DNA from: CANLBN01 sp050633825
GTDB taxonomy: Bacteria > Pseudomonadota > Gammaproteobacteria > Pseudomonadales > Cellvibrionaceae
NCBI GenBank assembly: GCA_050633825.1
Contig: JBOEHG010000065.1
Span: forward strand, 1-25,285
Reading direction: 5' to 3'
Length of the DNA: 25,285 nucleotides
Both the position numbers and the translations under genes were made by a program. The notes under the pieces are model-generated. The model was not told where the DNA came from. It did no database searches and saw only the letters and a program-made list of their open reading frames with translations. Of this stretch, positions 23,029-25,285 are shown piece by piece. How positions within the stretch are numbered: the first letter of the stretch is position 1; each line of letters begins with the position of its first letter.

Positions 23029-23939
23029 TATTTGAGTCTCCCATTAAAAAAAGTTTCGTCCTTCTTAATCTCATCAAATATAAAGTCGAGAGCAGCTCTT
23101 ATTTTAGGCGAATGACGCAAGTCTGGGTGGGTCAACACCCATATATCTGATTTAACTTCATCACCTAAATATAAAACTTGTTTCAAGTCATGTTCGCGCT
23201 CCGCCAAAAAGCAAGGAATAACCGCTAAACCCATTCCTGATTTAGCAAAATTGGTAGCAACAACAGTACTACTCAACTCTACCACTGTATCGGCTAGAGA
23301 CATGTTAGCTTTTATCCACTGAGCAGCCTTTAAGTGGGCCAGACTCTCATCATAGTTACAGAGCCTATGCCCCTCAAACCGATGAGAATCAAGAGAAACA
23401 TTTGTAGATTCAATATAGCTATTTGAAGCATAAAGACCAAAGCCCATAACCGCTGCTTTACGACCTATCATATTGCCTTCAGGCTTGATAGTTGGCCTGA
23501 TAGCAATATCTGCTTCTCTTCGGGATAAATCTGCAAAGTCGTTGGCAGAACTCAGATTCACCTTAATTCCTGGATATTGACAACTGAACTGACACAGTTT
23601 TTTAGGCAAATAACCCAGCACCAGCGCATCAGCAGAAGTTATCCTCACATCACCAAAGAGACTATCTTCCCGTCCCGTTACCTGAAGGGAAAGTGCTAAT
23701 AGGTTATTTTCTATATCTACTGCCACAGGCCAAATACTATGACCACTCTCCGTCAATACATAATGGTTATCTGTACGCTCAAACAAAGGCTGCCCCACTT
23801 GACCTTCTAGACGCTTGAGCCACCGAAACGCTGTGGAATGATTGATTCTCAGCTTACGGGCTGCACCCACTAAACTGCCACTTCGCGCAACGGCTATAAA
23901 TACTTCAATATCACTGGTGTGAAAGTTAATTTTTTTCAT
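23028..23939 (-). CDS. LysR-family transcriptional regulator
   Basis: This 303-residue regulator has a winged helix-turn-helix at residues 6-65 (DIEVFIAVARSGSLVGAARK and RINHSTAFRWLKRLE) followed by a linker helix. A periplasmic-binding-like effector domain spans about 90-295 with RRREADIAIR-like SRREADIAIRPT. The effector is unknown. It is divergent from the yceI-like gene, with a 108-bp gap containing dyads, so it probably controls that gene and itself. Its stop codon lies in the terminator shared with EF-G2. Confidence 0.93.
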   Translation of the reverse strand: MKKINFHTSDIEVFIAVARSGSLVGAARKLRINHSTAFRWLKRLEGQVGQPLFERTDNHYVLTESGHSIWPVAVDIENNLLALSLQVTGREDSLFGDVRITSADALVLGYLPKKLCQFSCQYPGIKVNLSSANDFADLSRREADIAIRPTIKPEGNMIGRKAAVMGFGLYASNSYIESTNVSLDSHRFEGHRLCNYDESLAHLKAAQWIKANMSLADTVVELSSTVVATNFAKSGMGLAVIPCFLAEREHDLKQVLYLGDEVKSDIWVLTHPDLRHSPKIRAALDFIFDEIKKDETFFNGRLK

Positions 23940-23942
23940 TGC

Positions 23943-24004
23943 ATTTCAATTATGAAATATGGAATTCCTAAAATTGTTAGTGATATTTCCAACTGGAAAT
24001 CACT
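23943..24004. promoter_or_regulatory. Dyads in the LysR-yceI divergent promoter region
   Basis: Three symmetric elements lie in the gap: ATTTCA-ATTA-TGAAAT (23943-23958), GGAATTCC (23961-23968), and a longer imperfect one pairing AGTGAT..TTCC with GGAAATCACT (23979-24004). LysR regulators bind interrupted dyads in such divergent gaps, so these are candidate operators. The rightmost one would overlap the yceI promoter. Confidence 0.5.
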
Positions 24005-24047
24005 AAAATAGTATCACATTAGCCATTCAGACCTAGAGGAAAATATT

Positions 24048-24659
24048 ATGTATCTTTTAAAAAGAGCGACTGCTGGGCTTTTATTAATCAGCAGCAGTTT
24101 ATTAACCTTATCTTCATTTGCCGAACCCCACACCTTTGACTTTGACAAACGTCATACAGAAATTCATTTTGAATGGGATCACCTAGGTGCAAGTAAGAAC
24201 ATAGGCCATTTTAATGACTATGAAGGTAGCGCCATTATCGATTTAGAAAAGCCAGAGAATAGCAAAGTCGATATTAAAATTAAGACTAGCAGCCTAAATA
24301 CAGGACTAGCGGAGCTGGATAATGAACTCAGCAAGAAAGACTTTTTTGCAAGCGAGCAGCATCCAACAATTACCTTTAAAAGTCAGTCAGTAAAAGCCGT
24401 TAGCCCAACACAATGGAAAGTTGAAGGCGACATCACAATTAAGGGGAAAACCAAACCCATCACACTAATAGCCACTCTTAACTTTTCAGGTAAACATCCA
24501 CTAGGTAAATTCAGGAAGAACTTGAAGGACACCTACCTTATAGGGTTTTCTGCTGAAACTTATTTATTCAGAAGTGACTTTAATATGGGTAAATTTTCAC
24601 CTCTAGTAAGCGATCTAATTAATATTAACATTCAGGCGGAGTTAACCAGAAAGATATAA
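24048..24659 (+). CDS. YceI-family periplasmic protein
   Basis: This 203-residue exported protein has a signal peptide of about 25 residues ending LSSFA, then a lipocalin-like YceI domain: FDFDKRHTEIHFEWDHLGAS, LNTGLAELDNELSKKDFF, ASEQHPTITFKSQS and GDITIKGKTKPITL. YceI proteins bind polyisoprenoids such as ubiquinone precursors in the periplasm, and some are induced by high pH or stress. AGAGGA precedes the ATG at a good distance. It is divergently paired with the LysR gene. The natural ligand cannot be read from sequence. Confidence 0.92.
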   Translation: MYLLKRATAGLLLISSSLLTLSSFAEPHTFDFDKRHTEIHFEWDHLGASKNIGHFNDYEGSAIIDLEKPENSKVDIKIKTSSLNTGLAELDNELSKKDFFASEQHPTITFKSQSVKAVSPTQWKVEGDITIKGKTKPITLIATLNFSGKHPLGKFRKNLKDTYLIGFSAETYLFRSDFNMGKFSPLVSDLININIQAELTRKI

Positions 24660-24695
24660 AATAGAAATAATTATTTTAATATTTCCTATACATAT

Positions 24696-24720
24696 GAAAA
24701 GCTCGCACTTGCGGGCTTTC
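24696..24720. terminator. Probable terminator between yceI-like and yciA-like genes
   Basis: The stem pairs GAAA-GCTCGC with GCGGGCTTTC around ACTT, with one bulged A and one U-G pair in the plus-strand RNA. It is followed by TATCTT. It is weaker than the other terminators here and sits between two convergent genes (24660-24755), with nothing else visible. Confidence 0.65.
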
Positions 24721-24755
24721 TATCTTAGCAATTAATAAAAAATGATAGACACAAA

Positions 24756-25166
24756 TCATTTATCCAAAACATAACTTGGCAGTTCAGACTCGCTAGGTAC
24801 TTTTTTTGGCGAGCCATTTTCATCCAAAGCGACAAACTTAAAATTACCTTCGGTTACCTTCTCACGATTACCAATACGATCACGGCGTACCCACGCTTCA
24901 ACATTGATAAGCATTGATGTGTTGCCCACCTTAAGAACCTTGGTATACAAACCTAAAATGTCACCCACTCTTACAGGTAAAATAAAGCTCATACTCTCCA
25001 AAGCAACTGTCACCACCCTACTTTGAGCCCTCTGCCCAGCACAAATACCCGCAGCAATATCCATTTGTGATAAAACCCAACCACCAAATATATCACCCGA
25101 TGGGTTTGTATCACTATGCATGGCTAATGTTCTCGTTGTAAGAGTACCTTCTGGTTTTTTATCCAT
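24756..25166 (-). CDS. yciA: Acyl-CoA thioesterase, YciA-type hotdog protein
   Basis: This 136-residue single hotdog domain has the YciA signature LTTRTLAMHSDTNPSGDIFG followed by GWVLSQMDIAAG. The conserved Asn/Gly-Asp region holds the catalytic aspartate. VVTVALESMSFILPVRVGDI and INVEAWVRRDR follow. It hydrolyses acyl-CoAs in the cytoplasm. The start at 25166 has GAGG eight bases upstream. A longer reading to 25208 adds 14 unrelated codons inside the tuf terminator region and is rejected. It lies 93 nt after tuf on the same strand, beyond a terminator. Confidence 0.9.
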   Translation of the reverse strand: MDKKPEGTLTTRTLAMHSDTNPSGDIFGGWVLSQMDIAAGICAGQRAQSRVVTVALESMSFILPVRVGDILGLYTKVLKVGNTSMLINVEAWVRRDRIGNREKVTEGNFKFVALDENGSPKKVPSESELPSYVLDK

Positions 25167-25210
25167 GGTCTTTACCTCAGTTTGGATACAAAGAATAAAT
25201 ACTGACATTA

Positions 25211-25237
25211 AAAAAGGCCGCCATTGGCGACCTTTTT
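25211..25237 (-). terminator. Intrinsic terminator of tuf
   Basis: On the minus strand AAAAAGG and CGCC pair with GGCG and CCTTTTT around a three-base loop, with one mismatch, ending in a T-run. It begins 22 nt after the tuf stop. It would end the str operon here and separate tuf from the yciA-like gene. Confidence 0.8.
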
Positions 25238-25259
25238 AGCAAACAAAATGGTCGACAGA

Positions 25260-25285
25260 TTATTCAATAATCTTAGCAACAACAC
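25260..25285 (-). CDS. tuf: Elongation factor Tu, C-terminal fragment cut by the window edge
   Basis: The last 26 bases, read on the minus strand, encode (G)VVAKIIE and a TAA stop. This is the C-terminus of EF-Tu in many gammaproteobacteria (GAGVVAKIIE). The identification rests on eight codons, plus a strong terminator behind and ribosomal operons on the same strand further on. EF-Tu delivers aminoacyl-tRNA to the ribosome. Confidence 0.8.

Noticed and set aside
1..25285. Mobile elements, CRISPR arrays, tRNA or rRNA genes
   Set aside because: I looked for transposase/integrase reading frames, regular spaced repeats and cloverleaf genes and saw none.

Overview
The window reads as the chromosome of a gammaproteobacterium, probably a marine, aerobic one. 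The ribosomal-protein order is the classic S10-spc-alpha order. S14 is the long zinc-free form, L36 keeps its zinc ligands (C11, C14, C27, H32), L22 starts MEVAAKLSGAR as in Pseudomonas-type proteins, and the EF-Tu tail GVVAKIIE is of the same type. I cannot name a genus.

Layout. Positions 1-13870 (all minus strand) hold the S10, spc and alpha operons end to end: rpsJ-rplC-rplD-rplW-rplB-rpsS-rplV-rpsC-rplP-rpmC-rpsQ, rplN-rplX-rplE-rpsN-rpsH-rplF-rplR-rpsE-rpmD-rplO-secY-rpmJ, then rpsM-rpsK-rpsD-rpoA and the first codons of rplQ. A near-consensus sigma70 promoter (TTGACG, 17 bp, TATAAT) lies in front of rpsJ. A 236-bp spacer with hairpins and promoter-like boxes separates rpmJ from rpsM, where the S4-regulated alpha leader is expected.

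The far right end (25260-25285) holds the last codons of tuf on the same strand, followed by its own terminator. In many gammaproteobacteria tuf is directly followed by rpsJ. Here about 11.4 kb separates them. This interval carries a bifunctional ornithine-lipid synthase (olsF, +), a PhoX-like secreted protein (-), a dihaem lipoprotein (-), a CDF-type metal transporter (-), an EF-G2-type elongation factor paralogue (+), a LysR regulator divergent from a yceI-like gene, and a yciA-like acyl-CoA thioesterase (-).

The most interesting part is 14.0-20.65 kb. OlsF makes a phosphorus-free membrane lipid and the PhoX family releases phosphate. The PhoX-like gene is preceded by three CTGTCAT-like heptamers on an 11-bp period (a PhoB-box pattern). 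A weaker two-heptamer match lies before olsF. Between the transporter gene and the dihaem gene is a tandem AGTGTCAC repeat. Perfect or near-perfect Fur-like palindromes precede the transporter and PhoX-like genes. I infer a phosphate/metal stress cluster that includes an uncharacterised dihaem lipoprotein. The PhoX-like protein contains no cysteine at all, so its metal site cannot match the cysteine-containing site reported for Pseudomonas PhoX. No mobile element, CRISPR array, tRNA or rRNA was seen.
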